Part shown: positions 5,801 to 10,598 of the stretch, one piece after another
How the letters are laid out: each line of letters starts with the position of its first letter
Position numbering within the stretch: position 1 is the first letter of the stretch
Assembly: GCA_001871075.1 (NCBI GenBank)
Contig: MNUP01000002.1
Location: 1 to 10,598, forward strand
DNA: 10,598 nucleotides
Source: Candidatus Desantisbacteria bacterium CG1_02_49_89
Lineage (GTDB): Bacteria > Desantisbacteria > UBA1551
Direction of reading: 5' to 3'
Made by a program: the position numbers and the translations under genes
Notes under the pieces: generated by a model
The model's input: only the letters and a program-made list of their open reading frames with translations
What the model was told of the DNA's origin: nothing
The model's database searches: none

Positions 5801-8472
5801 GTAATCGTTTCAACCTGGTTATCTGAGGACAGGCCTATGCGCGATACGCTAATTAAAGGATTACCTGAATTGCTATCCTTATAATATACGGTTCCTGCTC
5901 CGGCCGCTAGCGTGATGAAGTTCACGTCCGCCCAGCTTGTTGCGGAGAGTGAAAACTTTCCACCGCCTGAAGTTGTTATAAGCGATACGGTATTATTGAA
6001 AGAAACATCCTTTATACCGGAATTGTTCTGGGCTTCTATTGTTATCGCTGAAGATACGGTATTAACAGGAATATTGAACGGAGAAGAAACAACCTTCAGT
6101 TTTGAGGCAGGAGATGTATCCGAAACCTGCAAGTATTTGATCGTAATGTAATCATTATTAGAGCCATTGCTGGAGAATCCGGTTACATATACATTCTTGC
6201 TTGGGTCTACTGTAATGCCGAAACCGCTATCGTCGTAACCTCCGTTAAACCTGTTTTCCCAGGCAATATCCCCGACCAAATTATATTTTACGGTAAAACC
6301 GTCCCAGTTTATTCCATTATTGGATTCTCCGGTGACGTAAACATTGCCAGAAACATCAACAGCAATGGCCTGGGCGTAATCATTACTGCCCAGGTCGCGG
6401 CTCTTTATCCATATGACATTGCCGTTGGTATCGTATTTGATAGTAAGGTAATCGCTGTTAATACCATTGCTGGAGTATCCTGTAACATAAACGTTGCCGT
6501 TGGTGTCAACAGCAATGCCCTTGCTGTAGTCATTGCCCCCGCCGTCATATCTCCTCTGCCATAAGGTATTGCCGTCCGTGTCATACTTGATGGTGAGATA
6601 GTTACAATTAATATCTTTTGTATGACCCGCCACATAAACGCTGCCTCCCGAATCAACAGCAATGCTCCAGGCCTCATCGTTGTCTCCGCCGTCATATCTC
6701 TTTTGCCATAAAGTATTACCGTTGCTATCATACTTAATGGTAAGATAATCGGAATTGGATCTTCCCGTGACGTAGGCATTGCCCGAAGGGTCAACCGAGA
6801 TACTCCAGCTGTAATCATCGCCTCCGCTGTTATATTTCTTCAGCCATACGGTATTGCCGTCCGTGTCATATTTGATCGAAACATAATCATAATACGGGCC
6901 GTTCATGGAATAACCCGCCATATACACGTTGCCGGAAGTGTCAACCGCGATACCGTAGCCGTTATCGTGGCCTCCGCCGTTATAATACCTTTGCCAGGCT
7001 ATCGAGGGAGGAGATTCGCTGAAATCCGCTATCCTGACAGTTTCAACCTGCATGTCCGAAAAAAATCCTGAACGGCAAACGGAAATAAAGGGATTGCCGA
7101 AGTTGCTATCCTTATAATATACACTCCCCGTTCCTGCCGTTAGCGTGACCTGATTAACATCCGACCAGCCTGTGACGGACAGCGAGAACCTGCCACCAGC
7201 TGAATTCGTTGCGAGAGTCACAGTGCCGTTGAAAGAACCATCCTTAGTGCCGGAACTGTTCTGCGCTTCAATAGTGATGGCGGGTGAAGGATCGTTTATA
7301 TAAATGCTGAACGGAACAGAAGTCAATTTAAGTATTGAAGCAGGCGATGTGTCAGGGATCTGAGAATATTTAATTAAAAGACAATCGTTATTCAAACCAT
7401 TGCTGGAAAATCCGGTTACGTATACATTTTTACCTGCATCAACTGTTATGCCCAGGCCCCAATCATCACCTACACCGCAGTATATTTTCTGCCAAAGAGT
7501 ATTGCCGTTCGTATCATACTTAACTGTAAGCAGATCCCAGTTCGCACCGTTTTGGAATCCTCCCGTGATGTACACATTACCGAAAGTATCAACAGCGGTT
7601 GCCTGCGCGTAATCATTATTCCCGCCATTAAATCTTTTTTGCCACAGGGTATTGCCGTTTGTATCGTATTTGATTGTTAAATAATCGTAATTTAAACCGT
7701 TGCTGGAATAACCTCCTACATAAACATTGCCATTGGAATCGACCGCGATACCTTTGATATAATCATTGCCTCCGCCGTTGTATCTCTTCTGCCAGAGGGT
7801 GTTTCCGTTGGTGTCGTACTTGATCGTAAGGTAATCATCGTTTGCATTGACGGAGTGCCCCGCTGCATAAACATTACCGCTCGCGTCAACCGCGATGGCC
7901 CAAGCCTCATCAGTGCTTCCGCCGTTCCATGACTTCTGCCATACGGTGTTGCCGTTTGTATCGTACTTTATTGTGAAATAGTCAGAATTGGAACTTCCTG
8001 TCACATATGCGTTACCCAGAGGATCAACACCAATGCTCCAGCAGTTGTCCGTGCCTCCGCTATTGTACCTTTTCTGCCAGACGGTGTTTCCGTTGGTGTC
8101 GTACTTGATGGCAAAATAGTCATAGTTGGAGTCGTTATGCGAATGCCCTGATACATAAATATTACCTGAGGGGTCGACCGCAAGACCAAAACCATAATCT
8201 TCATTCCCGCTATTGTACCTCTTAAGCCAGAGTGTATTGCCGTTTGAGTCGTACTTGATGGTGCAGTAATCATAGTTTGACCCATTGCTGGAGTATCCTT
8301 CCACAAAGATATTACCGGTGTCATCAACCGCAACACTATAACCATTATCATCATATCCGTAATTGTATCCCTTCTGCCAGACCAACGTCGGCGGGTCTTC
8401 CGCGAAACATTGTGCCGCGGGCAGCAGGCACAGCCCTATCAGGATTAGGATCATATAGATTTTCTTACTCAT
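2812..8472 (-). CDS. Giant secreted SBBP beta-propeller/LamG protein with T9SS-type C-terminal sorting domain
   Basis: 1886 residues. Signal peptide 1-24 (MSKKIYMILILIG, cleavage after CFA). Domains in order: SBBP-type propeller A with seven blades (about 28-373); beta-sandwich A (374-488); propeller B with six blades (490-784); beta-sandwich B (785-894); Ig-like domain ending YYYSVDNSGNTE (895-985); LamG/concanavalin-like domain (995-1198) with IEAWIYP and GIIDEVRISN; Big-1/invasin-like domain (1202-1305); beta-sandwich C (1307-1414); FN3 (1418-1510); Ig-like (1513-1623); acidic linker (1625-1653); a domain with an EF-hand-like loop (D1730, D1732, D1734, G1735, D1738); T9SS type A-like tail (1794-1886) with VKVYPNPC and SGVYIYLI. 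Blades repeat the pattern TIKYDTNGNTLWQK...AVD..GNVYVTG. I place the start at the ATG at 8472, not the TTG at 8484, because GGAGG at 8482-8478 overlaps the TTG. It is probably a surface-anchored or released protein for adhesion or glycan contact; the ligand is unknown. Confidence 0.9.
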   Translation of the reverse strand: MSKKIYMILILIGLCLLPAAQCFAEDPPTLVWQKGYNYGYDDNGYSVAVDDTGNIFVEGYSSNGSNYDYCTIKYDSNGNTLWLKRYNSGNEDYGFGLAVDPSGNIYVSGHSHNDSNYDYFAIKYDTNGNTVWQKRYNSGGTDNCWSIGVDPLGNAYVTGSSNSDYFTIKYDTNGNTVWQKSWNGGSTDEAWAIAVDASGNVYAAGHSVNANDDYLTIKYDTNGNTLWQKRYNGGGNDYIKGIAVDSNGNVYVGGYSSNGLNYDYLTIKYDTNGNTLWQKRFNGGNNDYAQATAVDTFGNVYITGGFQNGANWDLLTVKYDTNGNTLWQKIYCGVGDDWGLGITVDAGKNVYVTGFSSNGLNNDCLLIKYSQIPDTSPASILKLTSVPFSIYINDPSPAITIEAQNSSGTKDGSFNGTVTLATNSAGGRFSLSVTGWSDVNQVTLTAGTGSVYYKDSNFGNPFISVCRSGFFSDMQVETVRIADFSESPPSIAWQRYYNGGGHDNGYGIAVDTSGNVYMAGYSMNGPYYDYVSIKYDTDGNTVWLKKYNSGGDDYSWSISVDPSGNAYVTGRSNSDYLTIKYDSNGNTLWQKRYDGGDNDEAWSIAVDSGGSVYVAGHTKDINCNYLTIKYDTDGNTLWQRRYDGGGNDYSKGIAVDTNGNVYVTGYSSNGINSDYLTIKYDTNGNVIWIKSRDLGSNDYAQAIAVDVSGNVYVTGESNNGINWDGFTVKYNLVGDIAWENRFNGGYDDSGFGITVDPSKNVYVTGFSSNGSNNDYITIKYLQVSDTSPASKLKVVSSPFNIPVNTVSSAITIEAQNNSGIKDVSFNNTVSLITTSGGGKFSLSATSWADVNFITLAAGAGTVYYKDSNSGNPLISVSRIGLSSDNQVETITSVVDNVPPVTSISIGNPKSVIGGETYVSLLTPFVLSVVDTGSGVASTKYRINNDSWKTYSGPFTFTGEGVSSETQAHLIYYYSVDNSGNTESVVAVPGLDPGVVALWHMDEVSGSSVADASSEANNGIATGTSITAGISVRARQFSTLSDYVVVPNDPSLQSSGSMTIEAWIYPTSFTSSEAKIVDKGDDSLSSNNEYQFFLESSGRVYFIMHHGSSFNQCFSTAAVSLNQWNHVAAVYNKAAGMMCLYINGVPDDTENNTYGANVLNYNVWIGRDEHYSSRRFSGIIDEVRISNTARSETEIRDAAAGEPRSVSVKLMHVVSETQSYAAAIPGTIIADGADSSRVSIHILNSAGQPLSGRIATIWTQRGPSYDDAAQPSATDANGMCTGFVSSSYAGTAVIMVSCEDKIFAGPVVTFVPVYFRFTTPAREIERTFASDTMTVEVQDETGTKMVQANYGALIASSSAAGKFSLDKVNWSAFNTMTLTLASGSASLYYKDSVCGNPVLTVSFGILADSQTENVTDTIAPLPPSGLSPALVSQNRVQLDWQISVSDDAAGYYVFWDSATGIIDYASPCTFTQHPLTAWTSGSLLEGVQYKFGVRARDITGNTENNTGMVAAITVPVDTSVIRAVIKVPQAGKKVSGNRLTVIAELINGSPWQVDNILFEYKPSADTAWISIPAANSNHPNPDRMFPYFVQWNVDLLPDGSYDIRAAATDVYGRTDSAPMYITIIVDQVDPDINEGENAGGDHEKKEKVDPALNNCVKVGNDEGNNVTAITIPGEALSGPTRISVTILSPSGAPPQQNSLVPADEFREFKLENGQTQLLGNTCAVVSMQYNDEDCDGFIDGTGVSEDRLCAYYFSTSGWPHWEKVATVVDKATKTCTFTTPHFSIFGLFGVASADLKTVKVYPNPCKSGSGGIYDAGKITFVNLTANATIRIYNLAGELVWEKANVSLSATWDLKNTSSAGVASGVYIYLIIDNLAGEKLAGKVAVIR
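5791..7005 (-). repeat. Second copy of propeller-plus-sandwich module (six blades)
   Basis: This encodes residues 490-894 of the giant protein. Blade by blade it matches copy A. B3 and A4 share DEAW, B4 and A5 share GGGNDY.KGIAVD, B5 and A6 share NDYAQA...NW, and B6 and A7 share GITVD..KNVYVTGFSSNG. The following sandwich starts DTSPAS in both copies and contains VYYKDSN. One blade is missing relative to copy A, in the A2/A3 region. Confidence 0.85.
7009..8391 (-). repeat. First copy of propeller-plus-sandwich module (seven blades)
   Basis: This encodes residues 28-488. Seven AVD/GVD-type turns and seven IKY-type strands are present. The array begins in mid-unit (at LVWQK) and ends in mid-unit (at LLIKYSQ), so the first and last half-blades could complete each other, as in the velcro closure of beta-propellers. 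Confidence 0.85.
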
Positions 8473-8477
8473 TTTTT

Positions 8478-8482
8478 CCTCC
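8478..8482 (-). promoter_or_regulatory. Ribosome binding site of the giant gene
   Basis: The minus strand reads TTGGAGGAAAAAATGAGT. GGAGG followed by five A residues precedes the ATG at 8472. This chooses that ATG over the in-frame TTG at 8484, which lies within the same motif. Confidence 0.8.
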
Positions 8483-8501
8483 AAAATATATATTTCATTA
8501 T

Positions 8502-8537
8502 TACAAATCCCCCTGTTTCCCCCTTTTTAAAAGGGGA
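8502..8537. repeat. AATCCCCC repeat upstream of the giant gene
   Basis: The 25 bp at 8502-8526 (starting TACAAATCCCCC) are identical to 10344-10368. The following TTTTTAAAAGGGGAA can fold back on the C-rich arm. It lies about 30 bp upstream of the giant gene's start. Confidence 0.8.
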
Positions 8538-8541
8538 AGTT

Positions 8542-8565
8542 GTCCCGATGAATCGGGACCGCTAC
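8542..8565 (-). repeat. GTAG-headed mini-palindrome (REP-like), GTCCCGAT type
   Basis: The minus strand reads GTAG, CG, then GTCCCGAT, TC, ATCGGGAC. The 8-bp stem is perfect with a 2-nt centre. A GTAG tetranucleotide at the foot of a hairpin is the hallmark of REP elements mobilised by REP-associated tyrosine (Y1) transposases; no such transposase is in this window. Confidence 0.65.
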
Positions 8566-8578
8566 CCTAAACCACTCA

Positions 8579-8596
8579 CCCTGTTCGGGTTCAGGG
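8579..8596. repeat. Imperfect palindrome CCCTG...CAGGG
   Basis: CCCTG (8579-8583) and CAGGG (8592-8596) pair around an 8-nt centre TTCGGGTT. It lies between two cleaner mini-palindromes and is probably a decayed member of the same intergenic mosaic. Confidence 0.45.
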
Positions 8597-8609
8597 CAAG
8601 CTGCATCTC

Positions 8610-8629
8610 GGGCGCAATGAATTGCGCCC
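8610..8629. repeat. Mini-palindrome, GGGCGCAAT type
   Basis: GGGCGCAAT (8610-8618), GA, ATTGCGCCC (8621-8629) is a perfect 9-bp stem with a 2-nt centre. On the minus strand the position where GTAG would stand reads AAAG, so the head is missing or changed. The central ATGAAT is shared with the palindrome at 8542-8559. Confidence 0.65.
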
Positions 8630-8651
8630 CTTTAAAAGAGGGAAGATGGAT

Positions 8652-8673
8652 GGGCGGGCAAGCCCGCCCCTAC
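8652..8673 (-). repeat. GTAG-headed mini-palindrome (REP-like), GGGCGGGC type
   Basis: The minus strand reads GTAG directly followed by GGGCGGGC, TT, GCCCGCCC. The stem is a perfect 8 bp. It lies 18 bp past the stop of the upstream exported-protein gene. No T-tract follows, so it is unlikely to be a simple intrinsic terminator. Confidence 0.7.
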
Positions 8674-8691
8674 GCGCCCCCTCACCTGCCA

Positions 8692-9696
8692 CTACCTGCC
8701 TGCCATGCTTGTATTTAAAAGAATACCGGGCTTGCCGATTATGTCAACCTTACCGCCGCTAAACTCGGAAGCAGTCACCACCATCTCGTAATTCCCCGAA
8801 TTAAGGACCTGTGTTACGAAATTCTCCGACCACAGAGAAGGAGCTGACACCACCTCTCCCCTGGTGCTGACTATGTAGTTCCAGATGGTAAGCGACTTGC
8901 CGTCTGCGAAAACCGTCTGGGTCTTATACTGGAGCTTGTCCTGGAAGGCGTAAACAGACCTGGTCGCGAGCAGCGTTCCTGTGGGGCTTCCGCCGGAAAA
9001 AACCCCGCTGTAATAATTGCGGACCATCGCGTTATTCGCGGCATCCCAGGATTCATCCCAGCTCTTCGCCTCTGTCTTTATACCGGACAGGTAGTAATAA
9101 TAGGTCCAGTCTTTTGTGACGGGATTATACGCTGATTCTTCCTTTACGTTGAGTTCTGAATTGACCATTGATCTCAGGCTTGCGAAATACTGTTTGTATC
9201 CTCCTGAAAGGACACTCTCGAAACTGCCTCCGGTTGCCGCGTATTTTATGTAGTCAGAGCCGCATGAGTGCTTACTTTCAAACTCGGTTAGCCAGTAAGC
9301 CGGCATTTCACTCCAGGACATTTTCAAGCCTTCCCTGGCAGCTGAGCTGAAATCCGACGGAAGGTTTCTGTTGAACGTGTAGAGCGAATACATGCTACCG
9401 TAAATTTCCGCGTTCTTTGTCAGGGTGACAACTTTGACCTGGTCAGGCCTGGTCCTGACAGCGTATTCCTCAAGCCTTATGCGATTGCCGTTCACGTCTG
9501 TCACGCACTTTCCCAGCTCGTAGTCGTAGTTCCTTGATTCCTGGATCCTGGAAGAACGCCGGGAATCCCTGGCGCGGTCTTTTCTCATTTCGTTCCTGTA
9601 AAAAGACTTATCCGTCGCTGCCGCGCCTGCGCAAAAGCAAAAAACGCAGGTCAGCGCGAGCAGCGCAGCCAGTAATCTAATTTTTTCTCTATTCAT
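8692..9696 (-). CDS. Exported protein of unknown function
   Basis: 334 residues. I do not recognise a named family. Residues 1-27 form a signal peptide (MNREKIR, hydrophobic core, predicted cleavage after AGAAA). The cysteines at 17, 20 and 22 do not fit a clean lipobox, so a soluble periplasmic or secreted form is more likely than a lipoprotein. The mature N-terminus is strongly basic (RKDRARDSRRSSR, 38-50). A segment GKCVTDVNGNRIRLEEYAVR (62-81) looks like a short beta-rich conserved core. Later parts are rich in Tyr, Ser and Trp (WTYYYYLSG, 197-205; KSWDESWDAANNAM, 211-224). The ATG at 9696 has GGGAG at 9707-9703 as ribosome binding site. Its place between the sigma/anti-sigma pair and the giant secreted protein suggests an envelope or surface role in the same system; this is inference. 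Confidence 0.8.
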   Translation of the reverse strand: MNREKIRLLAALLALTCVFCFCAGAAATDKSFYRNEMRKDRARDSRRSSRIQESRNYDYELGKCVTDVNGNRIRLEEYAVRTRPDQVKVVTLTKNAEIYGSMYSLYTFNRNLPSDFSSAAREGLKMSWSEMPAYWLTEFESKHSCGSDYIKYAATGGSFESVLSGGYKQYFASLRSMVNSELNVKEESAYNPVTKDWTYYYYLSGIKTEAKSWDESWDAANNAMVRNYYSGVFSGGSPTGTLLATRSVYAFQDKLQYKTQTVFADGKSLTIWNYIVSTRGEVVSAPSLWSENFVTQVLNSGNYEMVVTASEFSGGKVDIIGKPGILLNTSMAGR

Positions 9697-9716
9697 CTTC
9701 TTCTCCCTTTTATGAA

Positions 9717-9763
9717 CCCCCTCACCCTGCCCCTCTCCCGCGAGGGGAGAGGATCAAGGTAAG
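9717..9763. repeat. CCCCTCACCC hairpin repeat upstream of the exported-protein gene
   Basis: CCCCTCACCCTG, then CCCCTCTCCC, GCGAGGGGAGAGG and ATCAAGGTAAG. The arms CCCTCTCCC and GAGGGGAGAGG can pair. This is a second copy of the element at 2728-2773, and it ends 21 bp before a start codon in the same orientation. Confidence 0.7.
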
Positions 9764-9801
9764 TTTGCTATTTTTATTTTTCGTTGTGTAATTGCATTTA
9801 C

Positions 9802-9822
9802 TGGACACTGGATACTGCAGTT
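9802..9822. repeat. 7-bp tandem units overlapping the anti-sigma stop codon
   Basis: TGGACAC (9802-9808), TGGATAC (9809-9815) and TGCAGTT (9816-9822) stand in 7-bp register. The last unit overlaps the TAA at 9821-9823. Similar units lie next to the giant gene's stop (2794-2807) and at 1718-1731. Confidence 0.55.
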
Positions 9823-10216
9823 AAAGGTATTTTAAAGCATCTTTCGCGATGCTGTCTATTTTCTTATCCGCCATATTTCCATTTATGTCCTTCGCGGACT
9901 TCCTTGCGTATATAGAAACAAAAAGCAGGAGAATGACTGCCACTCCCAGGCCTGCCCACGCAAGCCTCGGTAAAAACGGCCTCTCTTCTCCTGCTTTTGA
10001 CTCTTTCAGCTTTCCGTAGAACCTTTGCTCAAAACCCACAGGCAGGGGTTCATTACTATATATGCCTTTTATATCAGCATCAAAACACGAAAGTTCCTTT
10101 AATTTTTCCCTGCAGGCAGGGCATTCTGAAAGATGCGCCTCCACCTTCTTTTTGTCCGCCTCAGATAGCTCCCCGTCTATGTAAAATTCGATCATTTCGG
10201 GCCTGAAACACTTCAT
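9821..10216 (-). CDS. Zinc-finger anti-sigma factor, single-pass membrane protein
   Basis: 131 residues. The N-terminal half is a zf-HC2-type anti-sigma domain with the motif H28-x3-C32-x2-C35 (HLSECPAC) preceded by Cys3, which can supply the fourth zinc ligand. The preceding stretch IEFYIDGELSEADKKKVEAH is typical of the family. One transmembrane helix spans about 85-104 (LAWAGLGVAVILLLFVSIYA), leaving a short 27-residue C-terminal tail. Family knowledge: such proteins hold an ECF sigma factor inactive at the inner membrane until a signal releases it. The upstream neighbour is the end of just such a sigma gene, 175 bp away, so the pair is convincing. The start at 10216 has AGGAGG immediately upstream. 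The short tail leaves little room for a sensor domain, so the release signal is unclear. Confidence 0.88.
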   Translation of the reverse strand: MKCFRPEMIEFYIDGELSEADKKKVEAHLSECPACREKLKELSCFDADIKGIYSNEPLPVGFEQRFYGKLKESKAGEERPFLPRLAWAGLGVAVILLLFVSIYARKSAKDINGNMADKKIDSIAKDALKYL

Positions 10217-10277
10217 TTCTTCCTCCTATATTATATAGATACATAATATTACGGAAATATTACAAAAAAATGAATAT

Positions 10278-10346
10278 GTCGGATAAATCCGACCCCCGCT
10301 GCTCCGATATTACATCGGAGCAAGACGCGGGGGCAGATGCCGCTAC
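10278..10346 (-). repeat. Compound GTAG-headed palindromic element between sigma and anti-sigma genes
   Basis: In minus-strand order: GTAG (10346-10343), a small GGCA-TC-TGCC palindrome (10341-10332), then a nested hairpin with outer stem GCGGGGG/CCCCCGC (10327-10333 with 10293-10299) and inner stem TGCTCCGAT/ATCGGAGCA (10300-10308 with 10314-10322), then GTCGGAT-TT-ATCCGAC (10293-10278). Only a 4-nt bulge (10323-10326) breaks the long stem. It occupies 69 bp of the 175-bp gap between two genes that must work together. Confidence 0.75.
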
Positions 10347-10383
10347 AAATCCCCCTGTTTCCCCCTTTGACAAAGTGGGAAAT
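10344..10383. repeat. AATCCCCC repeat after the sigma gene
   Basis: 10344-10368 is identical over 25 bp to 8502-8526. The following GACAAAGTGGGAAA can pair in part with the CCCCCTTTG arm. It begins inside the GTAG head of the compound element and ends 9 bp from the sigma stop codon. Confidence 0.75.
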
Positions 10384-10391
10384 GTTAATTT

Positions 10392-10598
10392 TTAGCGAAG
10401 ATTTTTAAGTTTTATTCGCAGCATCTGCCTTGCTCTCATAAGCCGTATACCTACAAGGTTTGTGGATATCCCCAGAACGCAGGATATCTCGGTATATGAC
10501 TTTTCTTCCACAATGCTCAGGATTATCACTTCTCTATATTTTGGCGGGAGGCTTTCAATTGCCTTTGCAACGGTTTCTTTCCTGTGGAGTTTTTCATA
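10392..10598 (-). CDS. ECF-type RNA polymerase sigma factor (C-terminal fragment, region 4)
   Basis: The last 68 codons and the TAA are present; the gene enters from the right edge. The sequence shows the sigma-70 region 4 pattern of ECF factors: LPPKYREVIILSIVEEKSY (17-35 of the fragment), then the helix-turn-helix TEISCVLGISTNLV, then IRLMRARQMLRIKLK. Region 4 binds the -35 element of target promoters. The zinc-finger anti-sigma gene follows on the same strand, the usual arrangement for an autoregulated sigma/anti-sigma pair. The normally present Lys/Arg-Ser-Arg in the recognition helix reads GIR here, within family variation. Its target promoters cannot be read from this window, although the surface-protein genes downstream are natural candidates. 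Confidence 0.85.
   Translation of the reverse strand, partial: YEKLHRKETVAKAIESLPPKYREVIILSIVEEKSYTEISCVLGISTNLVGIRLMRARQMLRIKLKNLR

Noticed and set aside
8001-8354. 117-codon minus-strand open frame, and similar ones at 6405-6818 and 7716-7910
   Set aside because: These are out-of-frame readings of the blade repeats. Their own internal repetition is inherited from the real frame.
7354-8391. WD40, Kelch or NHL identity for the propeller blades
   Set aside because: The blades lack the WD dipeptide, Kelch double-Gly and NHL signatures. The IKYDTNGN...W...AVD..GNVYVTG pattern fits SBBP-type repeats.
8472-8484. TTG start adding four residues to the giant protein
   Set aside because: The TTG overlaps the GGAGG that serves the ATG at 8472, and the signal peptide is more normal from that ATG.
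8502-8673. CRISPR array or leader in the repeat-rich gap
   Set aside because: The palindromes differ in sequence and there are no equal-length repeats with regular unique spacers.
10217-10245. TATAAT just upstream of the anti-sigma gene as a promoter
   Set aside because: It lies so close to the Shine-Dalgarno that the transcript would begin within it, and no matching -35 element is found at 16-18 nt.

Overview
This window looks like chromosomal DNA of an uncultured Gram-negative bacterium with mid-range GC. It carries parts of a type IX secretion-like (T9SS-like) surface system: a PorV/PorQ-type outer-membrane barrel and a giant secreted protein with a T9SS-type C-terminal sorting domain. 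It also has many short palindromic intergenic repeats. This combination fits candidate phyla such as Omnitrophota, Firestonebacteria or Elusimicrobiota-like lineages. That placement is an inference from gene style and repeat type; nothing in the window fixes it. All seven genes are on the minus strand, so transcription runs from high to low coordinates.

Layout in order of transcription. (1) 10598-10392 is the 3' end of an ECF-type sigma factor (region 4 HTH). (2) 10216-9821 is its likely partner, a zinc-finger, single-TM anti-sigma factor. (3) 9696-8692 is an exported protein of unknown function. (4) 8472-2812 is an 1886-residue secreted multidomain protein with two beta-propellers, three related beta-sandwiches, LamG, Big-1, FN3 and Ig-like modules and a T9SS-type tail. 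(5) 2704-1781 is a PorV/PorQ-family barrel. I see no convincing terminator between these five genes, so they could form one unit: regulator pair, exported proteins, secretion-associated barrel. The unit ends at a hairpin plus T-rich tract near 1537-1573. (6) A near-consensus sigma-70 promoter (TTGACT, 17 nt, TATAAT; 1528-1500) then starts a second unit: an MFS transporter (1416-214) followed by the 5' end of a sugar phosphate isomerase/epimerase-like TIM-barrel gene (128-1).

The gaps between genes are packed with repeats of several kinds. There are GTAG-headed mini-palindromes like REP elements, AATCCCCC elements, CCCCTCACCC elements, a 35-bp palindrome with a second copy that forms the 3' end of the MFS gene, and degenerate 7-bp and 8-bp tandem arrays that abut stop and start codons. 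The most notable coding feature is a whole-module duplication in the giant protein: a 7-blade propeller plus sandwich is followed by a 6-blade propeller plus sandwich, and the blades correspond one to one.
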